From NCBI RefSeq assembly GCF_001640805.2, contig NC_066844.1, positions 129,001-193,000 on the forward strand: a stretch of 64,000 bases of DNA, given 5' to 3'. Numbering within the stretch: the first letter of the stretch is position 1; each line of letters begins with the position of its first letter. Origin of the DNA: Lates calcarifer (taxonomy: Eukaryota; Chordata; Actinopteri; Centropomidae). Shown in pieces: positions 30,203 through 41,120 of this stretch. Under the pieces are notes generated by a model. The model saw only the letters and a list, made by a program, of their open reading frames with translations. It was not told where the DNA came from and made no database searches. A program made the position numbers and the translations under genes.

Positions 30203-31601
30203 CTACTCTGCGGTGCTGTAGTATCCATGCTGACAGACGTGCTGGTACACTGACAGATACCTGGAGGTCGTCTCCATCCTGGGCAGGACGTACCAACAGG
30301 TGAAGCGCTCTCTGCTGATTGGCTGGCTGCCCTCTGGTCTCATCACATGGTTGATAAAGCTCAGAGCGAAACCATAGCAACAAGACCCAAACTCCCTCTG
30401 CTCCTGAAACCTGCAGAGAGGAACGACCTGCTTCACCTGCTTCACCTGCTTCACCTGCCGACCAGGTGTTCAATTGCCACATGTGAGAAAACACCTGCTT
30501 CCGGCAAGACTCACCTGCCCGCCGTCCAGGTGTTCAGACGACTGTATGTCTCCAGCTGTTCATCCCACAGCGTCCTGAAACTGAGGCTGTCGTTGCTGGG
30601 GGCAACCAGAGGGACGACGATGCTGAGCTCCCATCCCTGCTGCTGCCGCTGAACCCCCGACTCTGTGTAACTGAACACCACACCTGCACCAACACAATTC
30701 TGATTACATTCAATCATACAGGTAGACAATAAACAAATAACAAAATAAAGTTAAAGATAAAACTCTTAAAACATAAAAAACTAGAAATAGAAATAAAAGA
30801 CAATGGAAGGAAAACAGAAAACAAAAGTAAAAACGAAAATACATTTTATAAAAATCTAGAAATACAATGATGAAAAATAGAAAATAAAAACCAAGATAAA
30901 ATGTAAACTAAGAGAGGAACAGCTGTTACCTTCAGAGTTGGAGACGCCGACATGAAGCTCGGACTCGTTTTCTTCACTGTGGAAACAAACAGCTGATTAA
31001 AGATGAAGAATGTGACATGAAACAACCAATAAATATAAATAACAACAATAAATAAAATCATATATGATCCAGATTGACGTCCTGATGACGTCAGAGACAG
31101 GTGAGTGGAAAGACGTCAACAGGTGATTCAGAGGCAGTGATTTAACATGACGTTTGTTTCTACAGAGCCAGAGAACATTCTGTTTTCACAGGTGTTCTGA
31201 ACACCTGTAGTCACATGGTCCGCCTCTAACCGTTTAACCTGCAGAGATCTAAATGTCCGAGGGCCCATAAACGCCTCCTGTGATCTGATGTGATACGGGT
31301 CCGGACCAGAGGTTCAGTCCGGGTCTCTGGTCCTCCGGGTGGAAACGCTGCAGTCCAGATCCGGGTCAAACACAACAGAACAGGTTTACCTGAACCCGGC
31401 CGCTCCGTGCCGGGAGGTGATGAGGAAGCAGCAGGTCGTCCGGTGTCCGTCTCTGAAAGGAGTCTGAATCCGGATCGGAGCCTCCATCAAGCCGAGCCGC
31501 ACCGCCAGACCGCACACCGGGCACCGCAGACCCGCAGGACCGTGCAGCGTGTAGACGGTCCTGCCGCAGTGTCGGAACCGCAGCAGGTCTCTGAACTCCA
31601 T
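30203..31601 (-). CDS. mkrn2os: MKRN2OS-like protein, tandem copy 2
   Basis: Exons are 31390-31601, 30930-30976, 30515-30683 and 30203-30410, giving 211 aa with phases joining. It starts MEFRDLLRFRHCGRTVYTLH, then has a CPVCGLAVRL pair, FRDGHRTTCCFLI, ENESELHVGVSNSE, GVVFSYTESGV, IVVPLVAPSNDS, CCYGFALSFINHVM and RYLSVYQHVCQHGYY. Exon 3 is 169 nt, identical in length to copy 1, and all intron phases are shared, so the two genes are tandem paralogues that have diverged substantially. It is head-to-head with mkrn2, 497 bp apart, so it shares that promoter region, and is the positional counterpart of the mammalian gene. Confidence 0.88.
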
Positions 31602-32098
31602 GAGGACAGGTGGACAGACAGGAAGTGAACATGGGGGCAGGTGTGGGCGGAGCCTCGGCTGGACCTGTGACGGTGAAAGTCCAACTGGAGGTCTTTAGTT
31701 CAGTGTGAAACAGGACAAAGACCTGGTTCCGGTGTAGACCTGAACCTTTAGTTAAAACTCCTCCAGTTTCCTGACGTAACGTCATCAGTAAAGTAACTAA
31801 CTACAGCTGTCAGGCAACTGTAGCCGTTCCTTTACTTTAGTAAAAGTCTCAAATGAAATGTGCTGCAGCAGGATCATAAAGCGGTGAAGAAAACCTCCAG
31901 TAAACTTCATGTACATCAGTTTTGTACTGAAGTGCGGTACTTGAGTAGATGTACTCAGTTACTTTCCTCCGGTAACCGTCAGATAAAGCTCATAGGAACC
32001 TTCGTGCTGTGACTGCGGGTCTCAGTCGGAACGGTTTGAGCGGGACACCGACGTGGAAACTCTAAAGCATCCGCTGTAGCTGAAGCTCCGCGAGGAAG
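31602..32098. promoter_or_regulatory. Bidirectional promoter of mkrn2os copy 2 and mkrn2
   Basis: The 497 bp between two divergent start codons. It includes CpG-rich ends and, in the middle, a fish dispersed repeat with GTACTTGAGTAGATGTACTC (31785-31970). Regulation is inferred from the head-to-head arrangement only. Confidence 0.55.
31785..31970. repeat. Dispersed fish repeat inside the bidirectional promoter
   Basis: TTTACTTTAGTAAAAGTCTC, AAATGTGCTGCAGCAGGATC and TTGAGTAGATGTACTCAGTT match the same family as 22025, 44585 and 53310. Confidence 0.6.
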
Positions 32099-32349
32099 AT
32101 GAGCACCAAACAGGTGACCTGCAGGTGAGTCTGTCCGTCTGCCTGTTCCCTGTCTGTCTGTCTGTTACCTCTCTGTCCGTCACCTGTCCGTGTTTCAGTC
32201 TCGCGCTGTTTCTGACTGAGATCTCGGCGGACGCGTTAGCGTCGTGCTAATGTTTTTAGCTGTTAGCCGTTAGCTTGTGTAGAAGTTTAAACTAAGTCAA
32301 ACGGACAGACCCACCTGACTCACCTCACCTGCACCCTCCTGTCTGTCTG

Positions 32350-32386
<37 letters not shown>

Positions 32387-34109
32387 TGTGGGGTGGGGGT
32401 GGGGGGGGGGGGTGTTCGGGGTGTGAGATCTAAGGGAGCTGGAGATTCAATGTTCAGAGCTGACCCCACCGATCAATTAATCGATTAACTTAGAAAATGA
32501 ATCTGTAGCTCTTTCTGATCATTGATCATCAGTTTATTCTGTTTTTAAATATTTTGTTTTTCTCTCATAATTAGTCTCAGTGACCTAGAAATATGTGAAG
32601 AAAAAATTAAAATGGTCCTTGACAATGAAAATAAGGTCCTTGAGGAGTTAGAAGTGGTCCTTGAAGTGCAGCCAGAGGTTCAAATAAAGTCTAGTCTAAG
32701 TCTAAATGGTTCTTAAGAAAGTTAAAATGGTCCTTGAAAAGATTGTATGACGTCCTTGAAGAGATACCAGGGGTTTTTAAGGAAGTTGAGATACTCCTTG
32801 AGGATGTTTAAAGTTTCCTTGAGAAGGCTGAAGTGATCCTTGGGGAGACTTTAGGAGGTCCTTGAAGAAGCTTGGGGGGCCTTAGAGGTCCTTGAGGAGG
32901 TTCCAGGGGTCCTTGAGTGAGTTGTCTGTGTTGCCATAGTAACTCACGGTTTAATAAACCGTTCACCTGAACGCCAGCCAATCACAGAGCGGGATATTTT
33001 CTGTTGCTGTGGTGACGAGTGTGTGTGTGTGTGTGTGTGTGTTTTTGCTGGAGGCTGCTGATGTCACTTCCTGTGCAGCAGGCACAACAAGTGTGTTGTG
33101 TTTCAGGTACTTCCTCCACGGTGTGTGCAGAGAGGGCAGCCGCTGTCTGTTCTCCCACGACCTGAACAACAGCAAACCCTCCACCATCTGCAAGTTCTAC
33201 CAAAGAGGGACGTGTGCCTATGGAGAGCGCTGCAGGTAACATCCACCTGACAGGTGACATCCACCTGACAGGAAACACACACCTAACAGGTGACATCCAC
33301 CTGCAGTTACTTCCTGTGTGTATTACCTGTGTGCAGGTACGACCACATCAAACCTCCATCCAGAGGTGGTGGGGGAGGAGCTTCTCAGGATCAGACAGGT
33401 GGAGGAGGAACTGGAGGTGGAGCTTCAGTCAGAGGAGGAGTGAAGAAGAACCTGGTCCTGAGGGACAGAGGTGACTAACACACCACATCACACACCTGAG
33501 CTCAGACAGAGGGAGGTACGCTCTGACCTCTGACCTCTGACCTCTGACCTCCCTCAGGTGCAGACAGGATGTTCAGGGCTCCAGCTGACGGTCTGTGGTC
33601 AGAGGTCGCAGCAGCAGCAGCAGCTCCTCAGTCGTACGTGGAGGCCATCAGGACGGGGCTGGACGCTTCAGCACAGCAACAAGGTTTGACACACAACACG
33701 CTCTCTTCTGATTGGCTGAGAGCTGCCTGTGATGTCATCGTTAACAGGTATTTATTTGTATGTTTTCTGTGTTTATCTGCTCTCTCTGTAGCTGCTCCTC
33801 CTGTGGGCGGGGCCTCCCAGAACCTCCCCCAGCTGTGTCCCTACGCCGCCGTTGGACACTGTTACTACGAGGACAGTTGTACGTATCTCCATGGCGACCT
33901 GTGTGAGGTGTGCGGGCTGCAGGTGCTCCACCCCCACGACCCCGAGCAGAGGAGAGCGCACGAGAAGGTGTGCACATTAATATATCTTGACCTGTCTCTC
34001 TCTGTAATCTGTCTCTCTCTCTCTGTAACCTGTCTCTCTCTCTCTCGCTCTCTCTCTCTCTCTGTAACCTGTCTCTCTCTCTGTAACCTGTCTCTCTCTG
34101 TAACCTGTC

Positions 34110-34140
<31 letters not shown>

Positions 34141-34197
34141 GTGTAACCTGTCTCTCTCTGTAACCTGTCTCTCTCTCTCTCTCTCTCTCTCTGTAAC

Positions 34198-34233
<36 letters not shown>

Positions 34234-35541
34234 GTGTAACCTGTCTCTCTCTCTCTCTCTCTGTAACCTGTCTCTCTCTGTAACCTGCCTCTATCTCCCT
34301 GTAACCTGTCTCTCTCTGTAACCTGTCTCTCTCTCTGTAACCTGTTTGTCTGCAGATGTGTCTGCTGGCCTTTGAGGCTGACATGGAGAAGGCGTTTGCA
34401 GCTCAGCTCAGTCAGGACAAGGTGAGTTCACTGATCTGGTTCCTGTGGTGACGGAAACATTAACTGTTGTTGTTGTTGTTGATGATGTTGTTATTGTTGT
34501 CCAGGTGTGCTCCATCTGTATGGAGGTGGTGGTGCAGAAGGCGAACCCATCAGACCGCAGATTTGGGATCCTGTCCTCCTGCTGTCACACCTTCTGTCTG
34601 GCCTGCATCAGGAAGTGGCGCTGCACCAGGAACTTCAGCAACATGATCATCAAGTACGAGTCTGAGCAAGACCAGGGTCTGGGACAGGGTCTATGGCTCT
34701 GAGGCAGGGTCTGAGACGGGGTCTGTAGGTCTGTGACAGGGTCTATGGATCTGGGACAGGGTCTGTGGGTCTGGGACAGGGTCTGTGGGTCTGGGACAGG
34801 GTCTATGGGTCTGAGGCAGGGTCTGAGACAGGGTCTTTGGGTCTGGGACAGGGTCTATGGGAATGGGACAGGGTCTATGGGTCTGGAACCAGGTCTGCGT
34901 TGATGTAACGTGTGGTTCCTCAGGTCGTGTCCGGAGTGTCGAGTCGTCTCAGAGTTCGTCATCCCCTCCGTTTACTGGGTGGAGGACCAGGACGACAAAG
35001 ACCACCTCGTAGATCTGTTCAAGTCTGGAGTCAGGTGAGCTACCTGTCTGTGGCCATGCCTACCTGCTGTGTTCCAGCCAATAACATCACATGACCTCTG
35101 ACCTCTGACCCCTCAGTGTCACTTCCTGTCTGTGTCTGCAGTAAAAAGGCCTGTAAGTACTTTGATCAGGGTCGCGGTTCGTGTCCCTTCGGAGGGAAGT
35201 GTCTGTATCTTCACGCCTTCCCGGACGGAACCCGAGCAGAACCGGACCGGCCACGGAAACAGCTGAGCTCCGAGGGAAACGTCCGGGTCAGAAACCGCAG
35301 CTGCCATTTTGATTCAGAGTTGTAGTCCTTGCTCCTGGGTTTTGTAGTTTATTAACAGAGCTTGTTTTCTCAGTTCATGAACAGCGTCCGTCTGTGGGAC
35401 TTCATCGAGGAGCGTGAGCAGCGCTCGGCCCCGCCCCTGCCATCCCTCGATGATGACATCACAGAGCTGAGGGAGCTCTTCATGCAGATGTCTGGTCCGA
35501 GCCACGATGGGCTGGAGACCCCGCCCGCCGCGGACCAGTAG
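32099..35541 (+). CDS. mkrn2: Makorin-2 RING E3 ubiquitin ligase
   Basis: Exons are 32099-32124, 33107-33235, 33337-33470, 33558-33683, 33792-33967, 34356-34421, 34505-34653, 34924-35034, 35142-35286 and 35374-35541: 409 aa, human-like length, all phases correct. Domains in order are C3H finger 1 ([18 protein letters not shown]), finger 2 ([20 protein letters not shown]), a Gly-rich linker, finger 3 ([20 protein letters not shown]), the makorin Cys-His segment ([14 protein letters not shown]), a C3HC4 RING ([29 protein letters not shown]) and finger 4 ([18 protein letters not shown]). It ends in an acidic tail with [13 protein letters not shown]. It ubiquitinates substrates and binds RNA. Intron 1 holds (GT)n, a G-run tract and a CCTTGA-rich repeat. 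Confidence 0.95.
32350..32412 (+). repeat. (GT)n plus G-run tract in mkrn2 intron 1
   Basis: About 15 GT units are followed by GGGGTGGGGG and a 13-G run on the transcript strand. This is capable of forming an RNA or DNA quadruplex. Confidence 0.85.
32610..32915 (+). repeat. Degenerate CCTTGA-rich repeat in mkrn2 intron 1
   Basis: About a dozen copies of GGTCCTTGARGAAGTT-like units recur every 25-35 bp with many substitutions. This is an old, decayed minisatellite. Confidence 0.65.
33019..33043. repeat. (GT)n in mkrn2 intron 1
   Basis: About 12 GT units, 63 bases upstream of the mkrn2 exon 2 acceptor. Confidence 0.9.
33229..33308 (+). repeat. 18-bp iterated donor array in mkrn2 intron 2
   Basis: The exon 2 donor GCAG|GTAACATCCACCTG is followed by ACAG|GTGACATCCACCTG, ACAG|GAAACACACACCTA and ACAG|GTGACATCCACCTG in 18-bp steps. 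These units make up most of the 101-nt intron. Confidence 0.88.
33985..34345 (+). repeat. CTGTAACCTGTCTCTCTC minisatellite in mkrn2 intron 5
   Basis: About 14 units of 17-35 bp mixing (CT)n with TGTAACCTG fill almost the whole intron up to ten bases before the exon 6 acceptor, giving an unusually long polypyrimidine tract. Confidence 0.9.
34662..34900 (+). repeat. GGGTCTGGGACAG minisatellite in mkrn2 intron 7
   Basis: About ten units of 20-22 bp (GGGTCTGTGGGTCTGGGACA type) begin eight bases after the exon 7 donor and run to just before the exon 8 acceptor. Confidence 0.9.
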
Positions 35542-35838
35542 AGACCGGCCCGAGTCCTCTGGTCTCCATGGTAACGGGTCAGGATTGTCAGTGGAGAATG
35601 AAACCATGTGATCACTCTGCAGCTCTGTGGTGTGTTGGCTAATTGATTATTTATGGTGTAAATAAGTAAATACAGAGTAAGTGTGAAGTCATCTGGAGGT
35701 GGTGTCATGAATTCATTTTTTTTTTCTTTTTATTTTCTGGTCGCTTTGTCCCCTCCCCTTTAAAAAAAAAAAACCAACCTGTATGAGTCAAGCTCAGTTA
35801 TCATCAATACAGAAACTTAAAGAAGAAAAAAGTCAAGA

Positions 35839-35844
35839 AATAAA
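35839..35844 (+). terminator. mkrn2 poly(A) signal
   Basis: AATAAA about 300 bases after the mkrn2 stop, following an A-rich stretch. Intergenic DNA to 36100 shows nothing else. Confidence 0.6.
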
Positions 35845-36104
35845 GATTTAGATTCATACATGTCTGCAAAAAAACAGTCATTCTGATTTTTGATGAATGT
35901 TAATTTATTGATAATCTATATAATCTATTAGATGTCAGGGAGTCTGTTTACGACGTTTGTTGAGTAGAGTTCTACAGTTACATTACATGGGAAGATGAGG
36001 CCCATGTTCAAGCTTAAGGTGTTTCATACCTGTACTTGGTACTAGAACACCTTGGGCCAAAGATCAATGATCGACTCACTGTGGTAGTATCATCAGATCT
36101 GTCA

Positions 36105-36995
36105 GACATTCATGAGGACGGAGGCAGAGCTGTCAACTGATCGCCACCTGGTGGTGAGTTGGATCAGATGGTGGGGAAAGCTGTCGGATAGATGCGGCAA
36201 ACCTAAACAAATAGTGAGGGTGAACTGGGAAGGTCTGGTGGAGGCCCTTGTCCATGAGGTCCTCACTTCCCACCTCTGGAGTAATTTCTCATGCATCCTG
36301 ATGGAGGTTGGGGACACTGAGTCCAAGTGGACTCTGTTCAAAGCCTCCATTGCAGAGGCAGCCTATCAAGGGACTGATAACATTCTTACCTCAGCTTCTA
36401 CCTGCCAAGGCCTAAGAACCTGCTGGTGGACATCAGTGCAAGGGAAGCCATCAGGCTGAAGAAGGAGGCCTTTTGTGCTTGGTTGGTGCAGGGATGTCCT
36501 GAAGCAGCAGACAGGGGCCAGAAGGGCTGCAACTTCTGTCTGTCTGACAACTCACGAAGGGAAAGGACTTGGATCAGTCTTTGTTCGGCCAGGGAAGGGA
36601 ACTGCTGGGAAAAGAGAGACCCAGACTGGGAAAAGAGCATTCTGAGGAGCCCTTGAACCTGACCAATATGTTCTTGGAGGAGGAGGCAGAGTCTGATGAC
36701 TTATCCATATCCTGGACAGTGGTCACTGAGGTAGTCAAGAAGCTGTCCAGCAGCAAGGCCTGAGATGCTGAGCTCTGGACACTGTATCTTGGATGACACA
36801 CTTCTTCAATGTCACTTGGAGGTCGGGTGAGGAGAGAGTTCAGTTTGGGGACCTCAGAATTGTGTCTCTGCTTTTAGCAGATGATGTGGTTCTGTTGGCT
36901 TCATCAGATGGTGACCTTCAGTGTGCACTGGGGTGGTTTACAGCAGACTGTGAAGTGCTTGGGATGAGCCTCTGTTATTCCCACTCTGCTTCCTG
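36105..36995 (+). mobile_element. RTE-like LINE remnant
   Basis: Broken reading frames resemble the fish RTE-type LINE: LSTDRHLVVSWIRWWGKLSD (36130), RVNWEGLVEALV (36218), a region with EAIRLKKEAFCAWL (36440), and a displaced RT piece LLADDVVLLASSDGDLQCAL (36870-36930). Much of the RT is deleted between 36800 and 36840. It is inactive. The family name is inferred from motif style. Confidence 0.7.
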
Positions 36996-37480
36996 ATCAC
37001 CTGTTGTTGCTCTCTGTAACTGTGGTTTTTCAGGTACGATTAAAACCAGCGTTCATCTCTGATATCCAGCCAGGAAACTGACGCAAACATCAAGAGTTAG
37101 AAACAGTTTGGTGTGTTTGTTACAGACACAGCACTTCCTGCTCAGGAAGGAGAAGAGGATCATGGGTAATATACAACTGAATTGCAACTGAGCTACTATG
37201 AGAGTTGACATTATAATTCTCTCAGAGGTTATGATGTAAAATGAGACTAAACCTGTTAATCAGTAACATTTAAAGGTGCTGGTAGGAGGTTACTTTGGAA
37301 CTTTGGAACGAAACACACCCTCTGTTACAAACCCTCACCTGACTCATCTGAGACAAACCGGGAATCAGTTTGTTGTGCTTTGTCACTAAAGACAGAAACA
37401 GACTGAAAATCAGATGCTCAGGGGGAGCCATGACTGACTGTACTTTCTGTCTGCTGTGTTTTCAGCTTCACTCAGACTAA

Positions 37481-39124
37481 ATGGCTTCCAGATCAGAGGA
37501 GGATCTCTGCTGTCCGGTCTGTCAGGAGGTCTTTAGAGATCCTGTTGTTTTGTCATGTAGCCACAGCTTCTGTAAAGACTGTCTGAAGAGATGGTGGAGA
37601 GAGAAACCAACACCACAGTGTTCCAGTTTGTAAGAGACGATCTTCAAGAGTAGAACCACCTTTAAACCGGGCCTTAAAGAAGCTGTGTGAGTCCTTCTTA
37701 CAGGAGAGAGATCAGAGATCTTCAGAGGCTCTCTGCAGTCTGCACTCTGAGAAGCTCAGACTCTTCTGTCTGGACCATCAGCAGCCAGTGTGTCTGGTCT
37801 GCAGAGATTCAGAAAAACACTCCAACCACAGATTCAGACCCATCGATGAAGCTGCACAACAACACAAGAAGGAACTTCAGGAAACTCTGGAGCCCTTAAA
37901 GAAGAAGTTAAAGAGTTTAGAAAAAGTTAAAGTGGAGTTTGATCAAACAGCAGAACACATTAAGGTCCAGGCCCGACACACAGAGAGGCAAATTAAGGAG
38001 CAGTTTAAGAAGCTTCGCCAGTTTCTAGAAGAGGAAGAGGAGGCCAGGATGGCTGCACTGAGGGAGGAAGAGGAGCAGAAGAGTCAGATGATGAAGGAGA
38101 AGATGGAGGCTCTGAGCAGAGAGATAGCAGCTCTTTCACACACAGTCAGAGCCACAGAGGACGAGCTGAGAGCTGAAGACGTCTCATTCCTCAACAACTA
38201 CAAGGCTGCAGTGGAAAGAGTCCAGCAGCGCCCTCTGCTGGAGGATCACCAGCTGCTCTCAGGAGCTCTGATAGACCAGGCCAAACACCTGGGCAACCTG
38301 ACCTTCAACATCTGGAACAAGATGAAGGACATGGTCTCCTACAGTCCTGTGGTTCTGGACCCAAACACTGCTGGTCCAGAACTGATCCTGTCTGAAGATC
38401 TGACCAGTGTGAAAGAAGGAGAGGAACAATTCTGTGAATATTCTCATTCATCCAGGTCATAGTTATCCAAGGAAAGGTTTAATCGAAAGCAACTGGACTT
38501 AGTTATAGTCTAGAAGACGTTTCACCTCTCATCCAAGAGGCTTCATCAGTTCGTGTTCGCAGCTGCGACTGGTTGGACCAGTCCCAGCCTGGTCAGCTGC
38601 GAACACAAACTGATGAAGCCTCTTGGATGAGAGGTGAAACGTCTTCTAGACTATAACTAAGTCCAGTTGCTTTCGATTAAACCTTTCCTTGGATAAGGAG
38701 AGGAACAGCAGCTTCCTGACAATCCAGAGAGGTTCACTGACCTCATTGTCCTGGGCTCTGAGGGTTTTAACTCAGGGACTCACAGCTGGGATGTCGAGGT
38801 TGGAGACAATATAAACTGGTCACTGGGTGTGTTAGCAGAGTCTGTCCAGAGGAAGGAGAATATACGGTGTGGATTCTGGAGAATATGGTTCTATGAAGGA
38901 AAATACTCAGCAGGTTCACCACCAGCTCCAGGATCAGAGTGAATCTGGACTGGACCAGAGGAAAACTGTCGTTCTCTGATCCTGATACTAACACACACAT
39001 ACACACCTTCACACACACTTTCACTGAGAAGATGTTTCCATTCATTTTTAGCAGGGATGATCTCCCAGTAACGATGTTACCACTGAAGGTCTCAGTGACA
39101 GTGGAACAGAGCAGGCGGAGATAA
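37481..39124 (+). pseudogene. TRIM-type (RING, B-box, coiled coil, PRY-SPRY) pseudogene
   Basis: It resembles the large fish TRIM35/NF7-like E3 family. A RING start ([20 protein letters not shown] then [10 protein letters not shown]) is followed by an extra base near 37620 that gives a stop at about 37633. A second frame then carries B-box 2 ([20 protein letters not shown]), a long coiled coil rich in Lys and Glu (37870-38200), and the PRY start. A 266-bp palindromic insertion (38429-38694) splits the PRY-SPRY part. After it, [18 protein letters not shown] continues to a stop at about 38942, with the SPRY end ([16 protein letters not shown]) in another frame. At least three disabling lesions make a functional protein unlikely. 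Everything is in one exon, as in many retro-like TRIM copies. Confidence 0.85.
38416..38707. mobile_element. Palindromic insertion with 13-bp target duplication
   Basis: Host sequence AAGGAGAGGAACA occurs at 38416-38428 and again at 38695-38707. Between them is a 34-bp leader and two 102-bp arms (about 38464-38565 and 38594-38695) that are complementary with one mismatch around a 28-nt loop. It is non-coding. The near-perfect arms imply recent insertion. Confidence 0.88.
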
Positions 39125-39159
39125 AGAGGACGATCATATTTATAATGTAGTTTGTTTCT

Positions 39160-39660
39160 TAAAGGGAACATTTGAGTTAAGACTATACTGGAATTTTGTA
39201 AGATTGTTGTTAATGGGTACAGAGTATGATGAAGGATCATGGGCTGGAGTACAATGACTTAATTAAAGGAAAAGGTAACATGATATATTGTCTATAGAGG
39301 GTACTGTGGGATAGGTAAGCGTTCTATGGAATGGGTATGATGAAGTATTATCATACCAGGGTACCACAGAGAACTGTCATAAATAGGTACAGTAGACTGT
39401 TGGAAAATGTTGTGTGGTATGTGTGTGCTGGATTATTATGGGAAAGGGGACAATGAGATGTTGTGGTACAGGAACCTGGGAATGGGTATTTTGGGTAAAG
39501 AGTAATATAGGTGAAGAGTAACATGGAACACTGTAGGAAAAGGCAACTGTAATTTTGAAAGGAATACCTTGGAATATTGTAGGAAAGTAGTATCATGGGA
39601 TATTGTTGTTAGGTGGTACTCAGGAGTACTGTCAGTCGAGAGTAACCTTAAAGATGGTGG
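39160..39660. repeat. Degenerate GGGATATTGTAGG-like sequence
   Basis: Loosely recurring motifs such as ATGGGATATTGT, TGGAATATTGTAGGAAA and GGTACTGTGGGATAGG occur with spacing of about 30-50 bp. This looks like a decayed tandem repeat. No gene is recognised, and 39660-41000 shows only unannotated DNA. Confidence 0.4.
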
Positions 39661-41019
39661 GGTGAATATTGAAGGCACAGGATTTATGGTTAATGAACTT
39701 CAAGGTCAGGGATTCCTGTATTGGACAGGGATGGAGGGTTGGACAAAGACATTCAAACATGTTTGGGGAAGCAGCATTCCTAGTGATGATCACAATCTGG
39801 AAAACAAATGAGGTTTCCCAAAGGACCAGATATTCAACAAATGTCACAGAGGATCTTGGAAAACACTGGATAAACAAGATGAGGAACAAATTCCTTTGGA
39901 CACAAACAGGTGAAGAAAAGATTGAGGTCCAGATACAATGTAGGAAATGAGGGTGGACTTGACACACTCTCAGAAAAACTCTGAATAACATCCGGGCAGT
40001 CCCTCAACCAGAACCCAAAGACGAAGAGAAGCCAGGATAGAAAATAGACCATCTGGGGAGGGTTGAGAACAAGATGAAGGAACTGGGGAACTCTTGGAAA
40101 CAGATGGAGCAGATGTGGACAGTGGAGTGGTAGGCTATAAGGAAGTAATCAGTTCACCCTCCACCCCTCAATCAGTTAACCCTAACAAAACAGTTTGACT
40201 TAAACAAGAAATAACAACAATGCAGCATTTATTTACATTAATAATGTAATAATTTTAACTCTACTAATGCTACAGTATCAGTACTGAACAACATGAGGAC
40301 AATTTGAAGTAAATGTCAGTCACACCATGAAGCCTCTCTGCAGTTTGTGGTTTAATGTCTCCATCTAGTGGACAAACTTATAAACACCTGTTCTCTCACC
40401 TGTGGAACAACTGTGGCTTCTCAACCACAATAATGCTAATAGTGCTATGATGACCCATTTAACTCTTATAAAATCATCCAGTTTTCAGTCAGACTGGAAA
40501 AAAACAGACGAGAACCCAGAAAAACAACAGATTTTCTTTAGCTTACTGCTAGTTATAAGAATTATTTACTTTAAGAAGTGAAATAATGATAGAGAACTAT
40601 ACCTAATAGATAATAACAGATTAAGAAATAAACACTTTATGACTTTCCTACTTGACCAACTGAAGGAAACTTCACAAACACCAATCCTGTGTCTCTGAAA
40701 CGTCTCAACATCTGTTGGAGACTGTTGATGTTCATGTTCCCCTCAGGATGAACTGTAATAACCCTAGTGATCCTCTGAATGTTAGTCTAGTGCCACCATC
40801 AGGTCACATGTTGATGTGTCCAGTGGTTTATGATCAAACACCTGCAGAGCTGATGATGTTCCCATGATCCTCAGCTGGACTCTTATTATTTATTGTATGC
40901 TGCAGTTGTTTATATGCTGTGTGTACAAACTGTTTGTTCTACATAAGTTTATATTTGAACCTTGTTCGTTGTTAAATTCACTCAGAGTCTCTAGAAACCA
41001 GACATAGATTCGACTTAGA

Positions 41020-41120
41020 GAGAGAGACTTAGACTAGACTTTAATGATCCCTTGGGATGACTCCCTCAGGGAAATTAAGTTTCCAGCAGCTTATATGGAC
41101 AGAAGCAGCACACAGGACAG
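41020..41120 (-). mobile_element. LINE 3'-end remnant
   Basis: GACTTTAATGATCCCTTGGG, CCCTCAGGGAAATTAAG and TTCCAGCAGCTTATATGGAC are the conserved 3' tail of a common fish LINE, with a decayed GACTTAGACTAGACTT tail at the left. It is about 100 bp only. From 41120 to 42000 there are only repeats of GCATGTTAGCATGC type and AT-rich DNA. Confidence 0.6.
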
